Assembly: GCF_045032955.1 (NCBI RefSeq)
Contig: NZ_JBJFZU010000003.1
Location: 248,001 to 312,000 of the forward strand
Length of the DNA stretch: 64,000 nt
Origin: Ornithinicoccus sp045032955
GTDB taxonomy: Bacteria > Actinomycetota > Actinomycetes > Actinomycetales > Dermatophilaceae
Direction: 5' to 3'
Under the pieces are notes generated by a model. That model had not been told where the DNA came from. It did no database searches and was given only the letters and a program-made list of their open reading frames with translations. A program made the translations under genes and the position numbers. Positions 51,580 through 60,403 of the stretch are shown here, piece by piece; positions within the stretch are counted from its first letter, which is position 1, and every line of letters starts with the position of its first letter.

Positions 51580-52551
51580 TCAGGGGAGGACGGCGCCCTG
51601 GTCGGGGTAGGACGGCTGGGCGCCATGGTGCTGCACGGCGTAGGCGCCGACCCGCACCGCATGGCTGACCGCCTCCGGCAGGTCGTCACCCTGCAGCAGC
51701 CGCGCCGCGAGGGCCCCGGTGAAGGCGTCACCGGCGCCGGTGGTGTCGACCACGGACACCTGCGGGCTCGGGTGCGAGGTCGGTCGCGGGAGGTCGTCGG
51801 CCGCCTCTGCCGCCCCAGCGGCCCCGCTCGAGGTCGCTCCCGCACGGCGGGCCACCACCGCACCGGCCCCGCCGAGGGTGATGACCACCGAGCGCATCCC
51901 GGCCCCGAGCAGTGCGGTGGCGAGCGCACCGGGCGGCCCGGCGGCGACCTCCGGGCCCAGCCCCAGCTCCCCGGCGGCCAGCGCGGCCTCGTGCTCGTTC
52001 ACCACCACCGGGTCGGCCAGGGTGAGCACGTCGACGTCGACGCTGGACCAGGGGGCGACGTTGAAGATCGTCCGTATGCCCCGCTCGGCAGCCGCCCGTA
52101 CGGCCGCCTCGGTGGTCTCTCGGCGCAGCTCGCCCTGGAGCAGCAGCAGGTCCTCGGCCGCCATCGCGGCGACCGCGTCCCGGACCTGTTCCGGCCCCAC
52201 CTCGGCGTTGGCGCCGGGGATGACGACGATGGTGTTCTCCCCGTCCGCACTGACGGTGATGACGGCCAGCCCGGTGCGCACCTGCGGCAGCGCGCCCACC
52301 TGCGTCAGGTCCACCCCGGCAGCCCGCAACGACGCCAGCGCCACGTCGGCGTCGGGGTCCTCGCCGACGGCCCCGACGAAGCTCACGTGCGCCCCCTGGA
52401 GCGCGGCGGCGAGCGCCTGGTTCGCGCCCTTGCCACCGGGGGAGCGTTCCCCGCCGGTGCCGAGCAGCGTCTCGCCCGGGGCGGGGTGGCGCTCGACGTG
52501 CGCGAAGAGGTCGACGTTGGTGGACCCGACGACCAGCAGCCGGCCGGTCAT
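51580..52551 (-). CDS. PfkB-family sugar kinase, ribokinase type
   Basis: 323 aa. VVGSTNVDLFAHVERHPAPGETLLG, SPGGKGANQALAAA (substrate loop GGKGANQA) and DTTGAGDAFTGALAARL (catalytic Asp in the anion hole motif) are all canonical for ribokinase. An Ala/Gly/Ser-rich stretch (about 228-255) is an insertion. ATGA overlap puts it last in the operon below the FAD/Fe-S gene. Ribose is possible, but in this operon another polyol or hydroxy acid may be phosphorylated. Confidence 0.88.
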   Translation of the reverse strand: MTGRLLVVGSTNVDLFAHVERHPAPGETLLGTGGERSPGGKGANQALAAALQGAHVSFVGAVGEDPDADVALASLRAAGVDLTQVGALPQVRTGLAVITVSADGENTIVVIPGANAEVGPEQVRDAVAAMAAEDLLLLQGELRRETTEAAVRAAAERGIRTIFNVAPWSSVDVDVLTLADPVVVNEHEAALAAGELGLGPEVAAGPPGALATALLGAGMRSVVITLGGAGAVVARRAGATSSGAAGAAEAADDLPRPTSHPSPQVSVVDTTGAGDAFTGALAARLLQGDDLPEAVSHAVRVGAYAVQHHGAQPSYPDQGAVLP

Positions 52552-55445
52552 GCCCGGCTCGCCTCCGCGAGCAGCTCCAGCACGTGCCGGTACGGCTGGC
52601 CGGTAGCCCGGGTCATCCCGATCTCGCAGGTGCGGTTGGAGGACACGAAGCCGGGTTCGTCTGTGCGGTTCTCGGCGGTGCGCGGGGAAGCGGTCTCAGC
52701 ACGGGGAGGCGTCACCCGGGCGACGATACCCGCGACCTCCGCCGCCTCCGCCGCGGTGGCCGAGGCGGTGAGCTCGGGGTGCAGCAGCCCGCGGTCACCG
52801 GCGAACGCGCAGCAGCCCCAGGACACCGGCACCACCACGTCGCTGGACACCGCCCGGGCGAGCGCCACCAGGGCCTCGGTGCTCCCAGCGCGCTCCGAGG
52901 AGCAGGTCGGGTGCACCACCAGGGTGCGGTCGCTGCGCCGCACGGTGAGCCGCGGCAGCACAGTCTCCCGGACGAAGTCGACGGCGTCCACCACCCGCAG
53001 CTCCGGTGCCCGCTCGGCGAGCATCACCACCAGGCCCTCGACGCACGAGGAGGCCTCCACCACGACCGGCAGCCTGCCCCCCTCGGTGGCCCGGCGCAGG
53101 GCACGGACCACGCGGGTCGCCATCACGGCATACCCGGTGCTCATGCCCTTGGACTTCCACGGGGTCCCGCAGCACAGGCCACCGAGCCCCTCGGGGGTGC
53201 GCAGCGGCACGTCCGCGCGCACGCACAGGTCCACCAGGGCGCCGGCGGCCCCGGAGCCGAGGTCACCGGTGTGCCCGCCGGGCTCGGTGCCGAACATCTC
53301 GCCGATGCAGGTGCTGAAGAGCACCGCCGCGGGGGAGTCCGGGTCCAGCTCCTGGCGCCGGGTGCCGCCCCCGGGCAGCCGGCCGTCGTAGAGCGGCACG
53401 GTGTCGGTGCCGGCCACTGCCCGCACCACCCGGGTGGCGGCGACCGGGAGACCCGAGGGCAGCAGCTTCGCGGTGCTCAGCGCCAGCCCGCCGAGCGGGC
53501 CGACGGTGCCCCAGGCCCGGGCCGCCCCGGCCCAGGCGGCGTCCACGACCCGCCCCGCGGACTCGCGGCGCAGCCGGCGGGTCAGGTCGCCGGTGTCGAT
53601 GAGGACCGGGCAGGCGCTCTGGCACATGCCGTCCACGGCGCAGGTCTGGTTGCCGTCGTAGTCGTAGTCCCGTTCCAGGGAGTCGGCGAGGGCGTGGTCG
53701 CCGGCCTCCCGCGCGGTCTGGATGTCGCGGCGCACCACGATCCGCTGCCGCGGGGTGAGGGTCAGGTCCTTCGACGGGCAGACCGGCTCGCAGTAGCCGC
53801 ACTCCACGCACCGGTCGACCTCCTCCTCGACCCGGGGGGAGGGTTTGAGGTCCTGCAGGTATGACGTCGGCTCGTCCGAGAGGACCGCCGCCGGGTTGAG
53901 CAGCCCGCGCGGGTCGATGAGCCGCTTCACATCCCACATGACGGCGTAGAGCTCGTCCCCGTACTGCCGGCGCACGAAGGGGGCCATGATCCGGCCGGTG
54001 CCGTGCTCGGCCTTGAGCGAACCGCCGCGGCCCAGGACCAGGTCGACCATGTCCTCGGTGAAGGCCTCGTAGCGGCGCATCGAGGCCGGGTCGTCGAAGC
54101 GCTCGTTGAGCATGAAGTGGACGTTGCCGTCGCGGGCGTGCCCGAAGATCACCGAGTCCTGGTAGTCGTGCGCGGCGAACAGCTCGGTGAGCGCCACGCA
54201 GGTCTCGCCGAGCACGTCGACGCCGACGACGACGTCCTCCAGCAGGGCGTTGGTGCCCGCCGGCCGCGCACCGGCCACCGCCGAGAAGAGGCCCTTGCGG
54301 ACCTTCCACAGCCCGGCCCGCTGACCGGTGTCCCGGGTGAGCCGGGCCGGGGCGGTCAGCGGCAGCATGTCCAGGGTGGGGGCCGCCGCCGCCAGCGCGG
54401 CGTCCAGCTCGTCGCCGGTGCCGCCCTGCCACTCGACCAGCAGCGCGGCGTGCTCGTCCACGCCGAGCGCCGCGATCTGCGGTGGGCACCGAGGGTCCTG
54501 CTGGGCCACCCGCAGCGAGGCAGCGTCGAGCAGCTCGGCGGTCGCGACGTCGGTGCCGGCCAGCGCGGGCACCGAGCCGGTGGCCTCGCCGATGGTGTCG
54601 AAGACGAGCAGCCCGGTGGCGACCTCCGGGTGCACCGGGACGGTCGCCAGCACGGCGGAGGCGACGAACCCGAGGGTGCCCTCGCTGCCGACCATCAGGT
54701 GCACCAGCATGTCCAGCGGCCGCTCGAAGTCGAGGAGCGCGTTGATCCCGTAACCCATGGTGTTCTTCATCGAGAACAGCCGCTCGATGGTGGCCACCGA
54801 GGCCGGGTCGGCGAGCACCCGGCGGCGCAGCGCCAGCAGCCCGGCCACCAGCTCCGGCTCCCGGGCCGCCAGCTCGGCCTCGGCGTCCGGGGCGCCCGAG
54901 TCGATGACGGTGCCCGAGGGCAGCACGAAGGTCATCGACTCCAGGGTGGCGTAGGTGTTGAGCTCGGTGCCGCAGTGCATACCGCTGGAGTTGTTGGCGA
55001 TGACGCCGCCGAGCGTGCAGGCGCCCTCGCTGGCCGGGTCCGGCCCGAGCTTGCGGTGGTAGGGCGCGAGCCGGGCGTTCACCGCGCGCACCGTCACCCC
55101 CGGCTGGACCAGGACCCGCGCCCCGCCGTCCAGGACCTGCACGTCGGTGAAGTGGCGGCGGGTGTCGACCAGCACCGCGTCGGTGATCGCCTGCCCGGAC
55201 AGGCTGGTGCCGCCGGAGCGGAAGGTGATCGGCGCGCCGACCCGGTCGCAGGCGGCCATCACCGCGGCCACCTGGTCGGTCGAGGTGGGGCGGACCAGCA
55301 GCTCCGGGGTCAGCAGGTAGTGCGAGGCGTCGTGCGCCAGCGCGTGCAGGTCCAGCGGGCGCCGGCTGACGGTGCCCGCCCCCAGCTCCGTGGCGAGGGA
55401 GCCCTCCAGCCGGCTCCAGGGGATCTCCAGGGTCGTCCGCGGCAC
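52548..55445 (-). CDS. FAD-binding oxidoreductase fused to Fe-S/CCG domains (D-2-hydroxyacid dehydrogenase type)
   Basis: 965 aa from GTG 55445. Order: FAD_binding_4 (about 35-260, PITFRSGGTSLSGQAI), FAD-oxidase C-terminal domain (to about 520, GHARDGNVHFMLNERF), two 4Fe-4S motifs (CVECGYCEPVCP near 546; CAVDGMCQSACP near 600), then cysteine-rich CCG regions (TCIGEMFG, GGLCCGTPWKSKGM, SWGCCAFAGD). It joins what are GlcD and GlcF subunits in glycolate oxidase, as in D-lactate and D-2-hydroxyglutarate dehydrogenases. Electrons would pass to the quinone pool. TAGGCT-N7-GTG at the start suggests its own leaderless promoter inside the SDR gene end. Confidence 0.92.
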   Translation of the reverse strand: MPRTTLEIPWSRLEGSLATELGAGTVSRRPLDLHALAHDASHYLLTPELLVRPTSTDQVAAVMAACDRVGAPITFRSGGTSLSGQAITDAVLVDTRRHFTDVQVLDGGARVLVQPGVTVRAVNARLAPYHRKLGPDPASEGACTLGGVIANNSSGMHCGTELNTYATLESMTFVLPSGTVIDSGAPDAEAELAAREPELVAGLLALRRRVLADPASVATIERLFSMKNTMGYGINALLDFERPLDMLVHLMVGSEGTLGFVASAVLATVPVHPEVATGLLVFDTIGEATGSVPALAGTDVATAELLDAASLRVAQQDPRCPPQIAALGVDEHAALLVEWQGGTGDELDAALAAAAPTLDMLPLTAPARLTRDTGQRAGLWKVRKGLFSAVAGARPAGTNALLEDVVVGVDVLGETCVALTELFAAHDYQDSVIFGHARDGNVHFMLNERFDDPASMRRYEAFTEDMVDLVLGRGGSLKAEHGTGRIMAPFVRRQYGDELYAVMWDVKRLIDPRGLLNPAAVLSDEPTSYLQDLKPSPRVEEEVDRCVECGYCEPVCPSKDLTLTPRQRIVVRRDIQTAREAGDHALADSLERDYDYDGNQTCAVDGMCQSACPVLIDTGDLTRRLRRESAGRVVDAAWAGAARAWGTVGPLGGLALSTAKLLPSGLPVAATRVVRAVAGTDTVPLYDGRLPGGGTRRQELDPDSPAAVLFSTCIGEMFGTEPGGHTGDLGSGAAGALVDLCVRADVPLRTPEGLGGLCCGTPWKSKGMSTGYAVMATRVVRALRRATEGGRLPVVVEASSCVEGLVVMLAERAPELRVVDAVDFVRETVLPRLTVRRSDRTLVVHPTCSSERAGSTEALVALARAVSSDVVVPVSWGCCAFAGDRGLLHPELTASATAAEAAEVAGIVARVTPPRAETASPRTAENRTDEPGFVSSNRTCEIGMTRATGQPYRHVLELLAEASRA

Positions 55446-55458
55446 GCCGGTCAGCCTA
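55446..55458 (-). promoter_or_regulatory. Internal leaderless promoter box before the FAD/Fe-S gene
   Basis: On the minus strand TAGGCT (55453-55458) lies 7 nt before GTG 55445, overlapping the last codons and stop of the SDR gene. It is the same arrangement as at 6093-6108, including the GGCGTG that follows. Confidence 0.5.
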
Positions 55459-56218
55459 GTGCGGCGCCGCCGCAGACCCGCAGCACCTGCCCGGTCACGT
55501 AGCCGGCACCGGGGGAGGCCAGGTAGGCCACCGCTGCACCGATCTCCTCGGGGCGTCCCATCCGGGGCAGCACCTGCTGGCTGAAGTCGTAGCTGACGGT
55601 CTCCGTGAGCGGGGTGGCGATCGGCCCGGGGGCGACCGAGTTCACGGTGATGCCCTGGGTCCCCAGCTCCTTGGCGAGCCACTTCGTCAGGGCGATGATG
55701 CCGCCCTTGGAGGCCGCGTAGGCAGGGCCGGAGCGGCCCTCGTCCTCGCCGCCGGAGGACGGACCGCCCATGATCCCGCTGATCGAGCTGATGTTGATCA
55801 TCCGTCCCGAGCCCTGCGCCTGCATCGCCGGCTGCGCGCTCTGGCAGAAGAGGAAGGTGCCGCGCAGGTTGGTGTCGATGTCGCGGAACCACTCCTCGTC
55901 GGTGATCCCGGGCAGTCCGCTGCGGCTGGCGGTGCCGGCGTTGTTGACCAGCACGTCGAGCCGGCCGAAACGCTCCAGCACCTGCGCCACGGCACCCTCC
56001 ACCTGGGTGCGCTCGCGCACGTCCACGCTCAGCCCCTGCACGGTGCTGTCCGGGTATGCCGCGCGCAGCGCCGCGACCGTGTCCGCCGGATCGGCCACGT
56101 CGACGGCGACCACGTGCGCGCCGCGGGCGGCCAGCTGCTCGCAGATCGCGGCACCGATGCCGCGTGCGGCGCCGGTGACCAGCGCCACCGCGCCGGTGAG
56201 GTCGAAGAGATCGGTCAT
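55451..56218 (-). CDS. SDR-family dehydrogenase/reductase
   Basis: 255 aa. TGAARGIG cofactor motif, DVLVNNAGTASRSG, Ser in INISSISG, and YAASK as the catalytic Tyr/Lys. PGPIATPLTE and GQVLRVCGGAAL finish the classical SDR pattern. An insertion (GGPSSGGEDEGRSG, about 150-163) precedes the Tyr. It starts 1 nt after the DctM stop; probably oxidises a hydroxyl of the substrate brought in by the TRAP system. Confidence 0.9.
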   Translation of the reverse strand: MTDLFDLTGAVALVTGAARGIGAAICEQLAARGAHVVAVDVADPADTVAALRAAYPDSTVQGLSVDVRERTQVEGAVAQVLERFGRLDVLVNNAGTASRSGLPGITDEEWFRDIDTNLRGTFLFCQSAQPAMQAQGSGRMINISSISGIMGGPSSGGEDEGRSGPAYAASKGGIIALTKWLAKELGTQGITVNSVAPGPIATPLTETVSYDFSQQVLPRMGRPEEIGAAVAYLASPGAGYVTGQVLRVCGGAALG

Positions 56219-56219
56219 G

Positions 56220-57680
56220 TCATACCCCCAGGAGGTCGGGAAGCCAGTTGGACAGGATCGGCAGGTAGGTCACCAGGAACAGCACGATCATCACCGCGAC
56301 CAGGAACGGCACCGACCCGCGGATCACGTCGCCCAAGGAGGTCTTGGCGATCCCGGCCGCGACGAACAGGTTGACCCCGACCGGCGGGGTGATCATGCCG
56401 ACCGCCAGGTTGACGACCATCAGCACGCCGATCGTGGTGACGTCCACCCCGACCTCGAGCAGGACCGGGGCGAGCAGCGGCACGAAGAGGTAGAGCGCGG
56501 ACACCGCGTCGATGAACATCCCGACCACCAGCAGCATGAGCAGCACGATGAGCAGGATGAGGAACCTGTTCTCGGTGATCGAGAGCAGGGCGTCGGCGAC
56601 CGTGGAGGCGACCTGGTTGGCGGTGATCACGTAGGCGAAGACCGAGGCCGAGCCGACGATGAGCATGACCACCGAGGACTGCACGGCGGCGACGGTGAAG
56701 ACGGTCGGCAGCTTGAGGATGCTGATCTCGCGGTAGACGACCAGCCCGACGAAGAGCGCGTACGTCGAGGCGACCACGGCCGACTCGGTCGGGGTGAAGA
56801 TGCCGCCGTAGATGCCGCCCAGGATGATGACCGGCACCAGCAGGCCCGGCACGGCGTGCAGGAAGGAGCGGAACCAGTGGGTGCCGGCTCGCCCGTCGCC
56901 GACGTGCTCGCCGACCTCCTGCTCGACCTCGGAGCGGTGGTCGGCGGCCGGGGCCAGGTGGGCCGAGCTGCCGTGGCCGGGGCCGCTGCCGGAGGACACG
57001 GTCGCCGCGTCGTCCGCGGCGCGTGTCCCGGTGGCACCGGCGGCACCGGCGAGGGCCGGTTCGCGGCCCGCGGCCGGCATCATCCGGGGCACCAGCGACG
57101 CCGCGACGATGAGCGCGACGGCCATCATCAGACCGGGCACGATGCCGGCGATGAACAGCCGCCCGATCGACACCCGCTGGAAGTCGGAGACGACCACCGC
57201 GAAGACGATGAAGGCGATGCTCGGCGGCACCACGATGCCCATCGAGCCGGCGGCGGCGACCATCGAGGCCGCGTGCCGCTTGGCGTACCCGCGGCGGATC
57301 AGCGCCGGGATGAGGATGCTGCCGATGGCCGCGACCGTCGCCGGCCCGGAGCCGGAGATGGCCGAGAAGAAGAACGCGGAGATCACCACGACCATCGCCA
57401 GGCCGTTCTTGAACCGGCCCACGCAGGCGTCGGCGAAGTCGATGAGCCGGGCACTGATCCCGGCATACTCCATGATCGCGCCGGCCAGGATGAAGAACGG
57501 GATGGCCAGCAGCGTCTCGGACGACAGCGAGGCGTAGATGACGCTCGGGATCACCGAGAGCTGGCCGATGCCGGCGGTGTAGACCAGGGTGGTGATCGCG
57601 GCCAGGCCGAGGGAGAAGGCCACCGGCACCCCGATGAAGAGCAGCAGGAAGAACGAGCCGAAGAGGATGAGCTCGATCAT
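56220..57680 (-). CDS. dctM: TRAP transporter large permease (DctM)
   Basis: 486 aa, about twelve membrane segments. GVPVAFSLGLAAI, IPFFILAGAIMEYAGIS, SGSGPATVAAIGSILIPALIRRGY and GMITPPVGVNLFVAAGIA are DctM hallmarks. About 60 hydrophilic residues (roughly 208-270, Ala/Gly/Ser- then acid-rich) are inserted in the central cytoplasmic loop. ATGA overlap with DctQ. Na+-coupled import of an organic acid. Confidence 0.94.
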   Translation of the reverse strand: MIELILFGSFFLLLFIGVPVAFSLGLAAITTLVYTAGIGQLSVIPSVIYASLSSETLLAIPFFILAGAIMEYAGISARLIDFADACVGRFKNGLAMVVVISAFFFSAISGSGPATVAAIGSILIPALIRRGYAKRHAASMVAAAGSMGIVVPPSIAFIVFAVVVSDFQRVSIGRLFIAGIVPGLMMAVALIVAASLVPRMMPAAGREPALAGAAGATGTRAADDAATVSSGSGPGHGSSAHLAPAADHRSEVEQEVGEHVGDGRAGTHWFRSFLHAVPGLLVPVIILGGIYGGIFTPTESAVVASTYALFVGLVVYREISILKLPTVFTVAAVQSSVVMLIVGSASVFAYVITANQVASTVADALLSITENRFLILLIVLLMLLVVGMFIDAVSALYLFVPLLAPVLLEVGVDVTTIGVLMVVNLAVGMITPPVGVNLFVAAGIAKTSLGDVIRGSVPFLVAVMIVLFLVTYLPILSNWLPDLLGV

Positions 57681-58228
57681 GCGGGGGCCTCCGTCTCACG
57701 GGTGCCGTCGGTGCGGCGGCTGCCGTCGACGGTCCGGTCGCCGGCCGGGTCGGTGGGGTTCGGGTCGCGCAGGTCGCGCACGGTCACGTGCACGGTGCGG
57801 ACGATGCCCAGCGCCGAGCCGACCGGCAGCGCCAGGCTGAACAGCCACTGCGGGATCTGCATGGCCGGCGTCGTACGACCGCTGGACAGCTGCGAGGAGG
57901 TCTGGTCCCAGCCGTACCAGCCGAGGATGAGGAAGAAGACCACCATCGCCACCCCGATCAGCACGGTCAGCACCTGCCGACCCCGGCCCCGCATCCGGTC
58001 GTGCAGCAGCGAGAAGCCGAGGTGGGCACCCTCACGGACCCCGATGGCCGCACCGATCAACGTCATCCAGACCGCGACGTTGACGGTGATCTCGGTGGTG
58101 AAGGCCAACGACGCGTTGAGGAAGTAGCGGCTGACCACGTTGATGAACGCGACCACCGTGATCACCGCGAACGCGGCTGCGGCCAGCCCGTTCTCCACGG
58201 TGCTCAGCACCTTGTCGAGGGTGGTCAT
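57677..58228 (-). CDS. dctQ: TRAP transporter small permease (DctQ)
   Basis: 183 aa, four membrane segments: ENGLAAAAFAVITVVAFINVVSR, EITVNVAVWMTLIGAAIGVREGAHLGF (DctQ motif), VLTVLIGVAMVVFFLILGWYGW and LFSLALPVGSALGIVR. The last 35 residues are hydrophilic. It overlaps DctM by 4 nt and starts 4 nt after DctP. Confidence 0.93.
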   Translation of the reverse strand: MTTLDKVLSTVENGLAAAAFAVITVVAFINVVSRYFLNASLAFTTEITVNVAVWMTLIGAAIGVREGAHLGFSLLHDRMRGRGRQVLTVLIGVAMVVFFLILGWYGWDQTSSQLSSGRTTPAMQIPQWLFSLALPVGSALGIVRTVHVTVRDLRDPNPTDPAGDRTVDGSRRTDGTRETEAPA

Positions 58229-58232
58229 CGGC

Positions 58233-59246
58233 TCACTCGTCTGGGGTGACGGCCTCGACGAGGTCCTCGCCCCAGACGTCCTGGTAGTCGTCGTAGACCG
58301 GGGTCATCTGGTCGCGGAAGGCGGTGGACTCCTCCTCGGTGAGCTCGACCACGTCCATCTCGCCCTTGAGCTCCTCGAGCTGGCCGGCCTCGTTCTCCCG
58401 GTTGTTGGCGATCTGCAGCTCGGCGGCCTCCTGCGCCGCGGCGGTCACCAGCTCCTGGTCCTCCTCGGACAGGGAGTCGAAGACCTCCTTGTTCATGCCC
58501 AGGATCAGCGGGTCGTAGACGTAGTTCCACATCGTCAGGTTGTCCTGCACCTCTTCGAGGCCGGAGGTGTAGATGATGTCGATCGGGTTCTCCTGGCCGT
58601 CGATGGTGCCCTGCTGCAGGGAGGTGAAGACCTCCGAGAAGCTCATCGTGGTCGGGTTCGCACCCATCTCCTGGTAGATGTCGTCGAAGAGGCCGATGCC
58701 CGGGATCCGGACCTTGAGACCGTTCAGGTCGTCGGGGGTGCGCACCGGGCGGGTCGAGTTGGTGAGCTGGCGGAAGCCGCTCTCGCCCATCGCCAGCAGC
58801 TGCACGCCGCGCTCGGCGGCGGCCTCGGTGTAGGCGTCGATCCCGGTGTCCTCCAGGGTGGCCCGCGCCTGCTCCAGGTCGGTGTAGAGGAAGGGCGCGT
58901 TCACCGCGCCGAACTTCGGGTCGATGCTGGCGTAGATGATGGTGGAGTTGAAGGACAGGTCCTTCTCGCCGCTCATCAGCTGCTCCAGGCCGGCGACGGT
59001 GTCGCCGTTGGAGAGCTGCTCGTTGGGGAAGATGTTGACGGAGATGCGTCCGTCCGAGCCCTCCTCGACCTGCTCGGCGAACAGCTCGGCGCCATCGTTC
59101 CAGGTCGAGGTGTTGCCGGTGGTGATGGTGAAGTCCCAGTCGTAGGTGTCGCCGTCGGCGCTCGCGCCGCCGCCTCCACCGCACGCGGTCAGGACGAGTC
59201 CGGCGCTGAGCGCCAGCGACAGGGCGTAGGTCTTGGTCTGCTTCAC
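58233..59246 (-). CDS. dctP: TRAP transporter substrate-binding lipoprotein (DctP)
   Basis: 337 aa from GTG 59246, with TAGGAGA about 8 nt upstream; the frame opens earlier without a site. Lipobox LTACGG near residue 22. DctP-family features: FAEQVEEGSDGRISVNIFPNEQLSNGD, GLKVRIPGIGLFDDIYQEMGANPTTMSFSEVFTSLQQGTIDGQENP with the ligand-carboxylate Arg near residue 150-160. First gene of the TRAP/SDR/FAD operon. Confidence 0.93.
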   Translation of the reverse strand: MKQTKTYALSLALSAGLVLTACGGGGGASADGDTYDWDFTITTGNTSTWNDGAELFAEQVEEGSDGRISVNIFPNEQLSNGDTVAGLEQLMSGEKDLSFNSTIIYASIDPKFGAVNAPFLYTDLEQARATLEDTGIDAYTEAAAERGVQLLAMGESGFRQLTNSTRPVRTPDDLNGLKVRIPGIGLFDDIYQEMGANPTTMSFSEVFTSLQQGTIDGQENPIDIIYTSGLEEVQDNLTMWNYVYDPLILGMNKEVFDSLSEEDQELVTAAAQEAAELQIANNRENEAGQLEELKGEMDVVELTEEESTAFRDQMTPVYDDYQDVWGEDLVEAVTPDE

Positions 59247-59348
59247 GATGCGGTCTCCTACAGGGTCGGGGCGCGGTCGTTGCACCCGCGCCATGGGGTC
59301 GGCACCGACGGAGACGCTTCAGGGGCACACCGTCGTGTCCTGGGATCG

Positions 59349-59394
59349 ATCGTGCGTGCTCGGTGGACGCTGTGTCAACGTTCCATCACGTGAT
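59349..59394 (-). promoter_or_regulatory. dctP promoter and adjacent perfect palindrome
   Basis: On the minus strand TTGACA (59373-59378) and CACGAT (59349-59354) are 18 nt apart. Just upstream lies the 10-bp palindrome ATCACGTGAT (59385-59394). The palindrome is between this promoter and that of the IclR gene and may be a shared operator. Confidence 0.5.
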
Positions 59395-59429
59395 CATCGA
59401 CATTGCCGTTCCACGATGCGAGACGCGAC

Positions 59430-59464
59430 TTTACCTCCGCTGGTCACGTCTGCATACTGCCGTT
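59430..59464 (+). promoter_or_regulatory. Probable leaderless promoter of the IclR gene
   Basis: TTTACC (59430-59435), 17 nt, CATACT (59453-59458), then 6 nt to ATG 59465. No Shine-Dalgarno site is present. Confidence 0.45.
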
Positions 59465-60403
59465 ATGCGCAATGATGCGATCGACGATCCGTTGGATCGG
59501 ATCCGGGACCGGGGCCAGATGTTGAGACGTTCCGCAACCTGGAACGTCGCTCAGGCTATGGAGGAGTCCCCCGCCGGGTCGGGGACGCAGAGCATCCACC
59601 GCGCGCTGACCCTGCTGAACCTGCTCGGCGTGATGGCCCGCGACCGCCCGGACGGGGTCACCCTGGCCGAGCTCGCGCACACCAGCCGCCGGCCCAAGGC
59701 CAGCGTCCACCGGGTCGTCGCGACGCTGACCCAGATGGGCTACGTCGAGCGGCTCGAGCCCTCCGGCCGGTACCGGCTGGGGCTGCAGTCCCAGATCCTC
59801 GGCGAGCTCGCCGGGGAGCGGACCGACCCCCTCATCCGGACCGCGGTGCCGAGCATGCTGCGCCTCGCCGAGCTCTCCGAGGACACCACCTTCCTCACGG
59901 TCCGGCAGGGGTCGTTCTCGATCTGCGCCCGCCGCGAGGAGGGCTACGGGGAGATCCGCAACAACGCCCTGGCCGTCGGGGACCGGCACCCGCTCGGGGT
60001 CGGTGCCGGCAGCCTGGCCATCCTCGCGGCCCTGGACGACGCAGAGGTCGCGCACGTCGTCGAGGTCAACGAGGAGATCATGACCCGCCGCTACCCGCGG
60101 ATCTCCCCGGAGCTGCTGCGCTCGGTGCTGCAGCGCAGCCGGGAGCAGGGGTATGCCCTCAACGAGGGGCTCGTCGCCCCCGGCTCCTGGGCCATCGGCG
60201 TGGTGCTGCAGGTGCCCGGCCGGGGACCGGTGGCCGCCCTCTCGATCGCCAGCATCGAGGCACGACTGACCGGCGACCGTCGCGACGAGCTCGTGACGGT
60301 CATGAAGAAGGAGGCCTCGCTCATCGAGGCCGCACTCACCCATAGCGACGACGAGGACAGCACAGGCCTGCCCTCGCGTCAGACCCCTAGGAGGACCACG
60401 TGA
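59465..60403 (+). CDS. IclR-family transcriptional regulator
   Basis: 312 aa from ATG 59465; ATG 59558 would give 281 aa, closer to the family norm. The winged HTH is SIHRALTLLNLLGVMARDRPDGVTLAELAHTSRRPKASVHRVVATLTQMGYV; the effector domain has GRYRLGLQSQILGE, FLTVRQGSFSICARREEGYG and HPLGVGAGSLAILAAL. The 31-residue extension is basic. It lies between the TRAP operon and the thiolase operon and probably controls both, responding to an aromatic or short organic acid as relatives do. Confidence 0.9.
   Translation: MRNDAIDDPLDRIRDRGQMLRRSATWNVAQAMEESPAGSGTQSIHRALTLLNLLGVMARDRPDGVTLAELAHTSRRPKASVHRVVATLTQMGYVERLEPSGRYRLGLQSQILGELAGERTDPLIRTAVPSMLRLAELSEDTTFLTVRQGSFSICARREEGYGEIRNNALAVGDRHPLGVGAGSLAILAALDDAEVAHVVEVNEEIMTRRYPRISPELLRSVLQRSREQGYALNEGLVAPGSWAIGVVLQVPGRGPVAALSIASIEARLTGDRRDELVTVMKKEASLIEAALTHSDDEDSTGLPSRQTPRRTT
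59526..59548. promoter_or_regulatory. Perfect inverted repeat inside the predicted IclR 5' end
   Basis: GACGTTCC (59526-59533) and GGAACGTC (59541-59548) are exact complements around 7 nt. Related ACGTTCC occurs at 59378-59384. If it is the IclR operator, translation may start at ATG 59558 instead of 59465. Confidence 0.45.
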
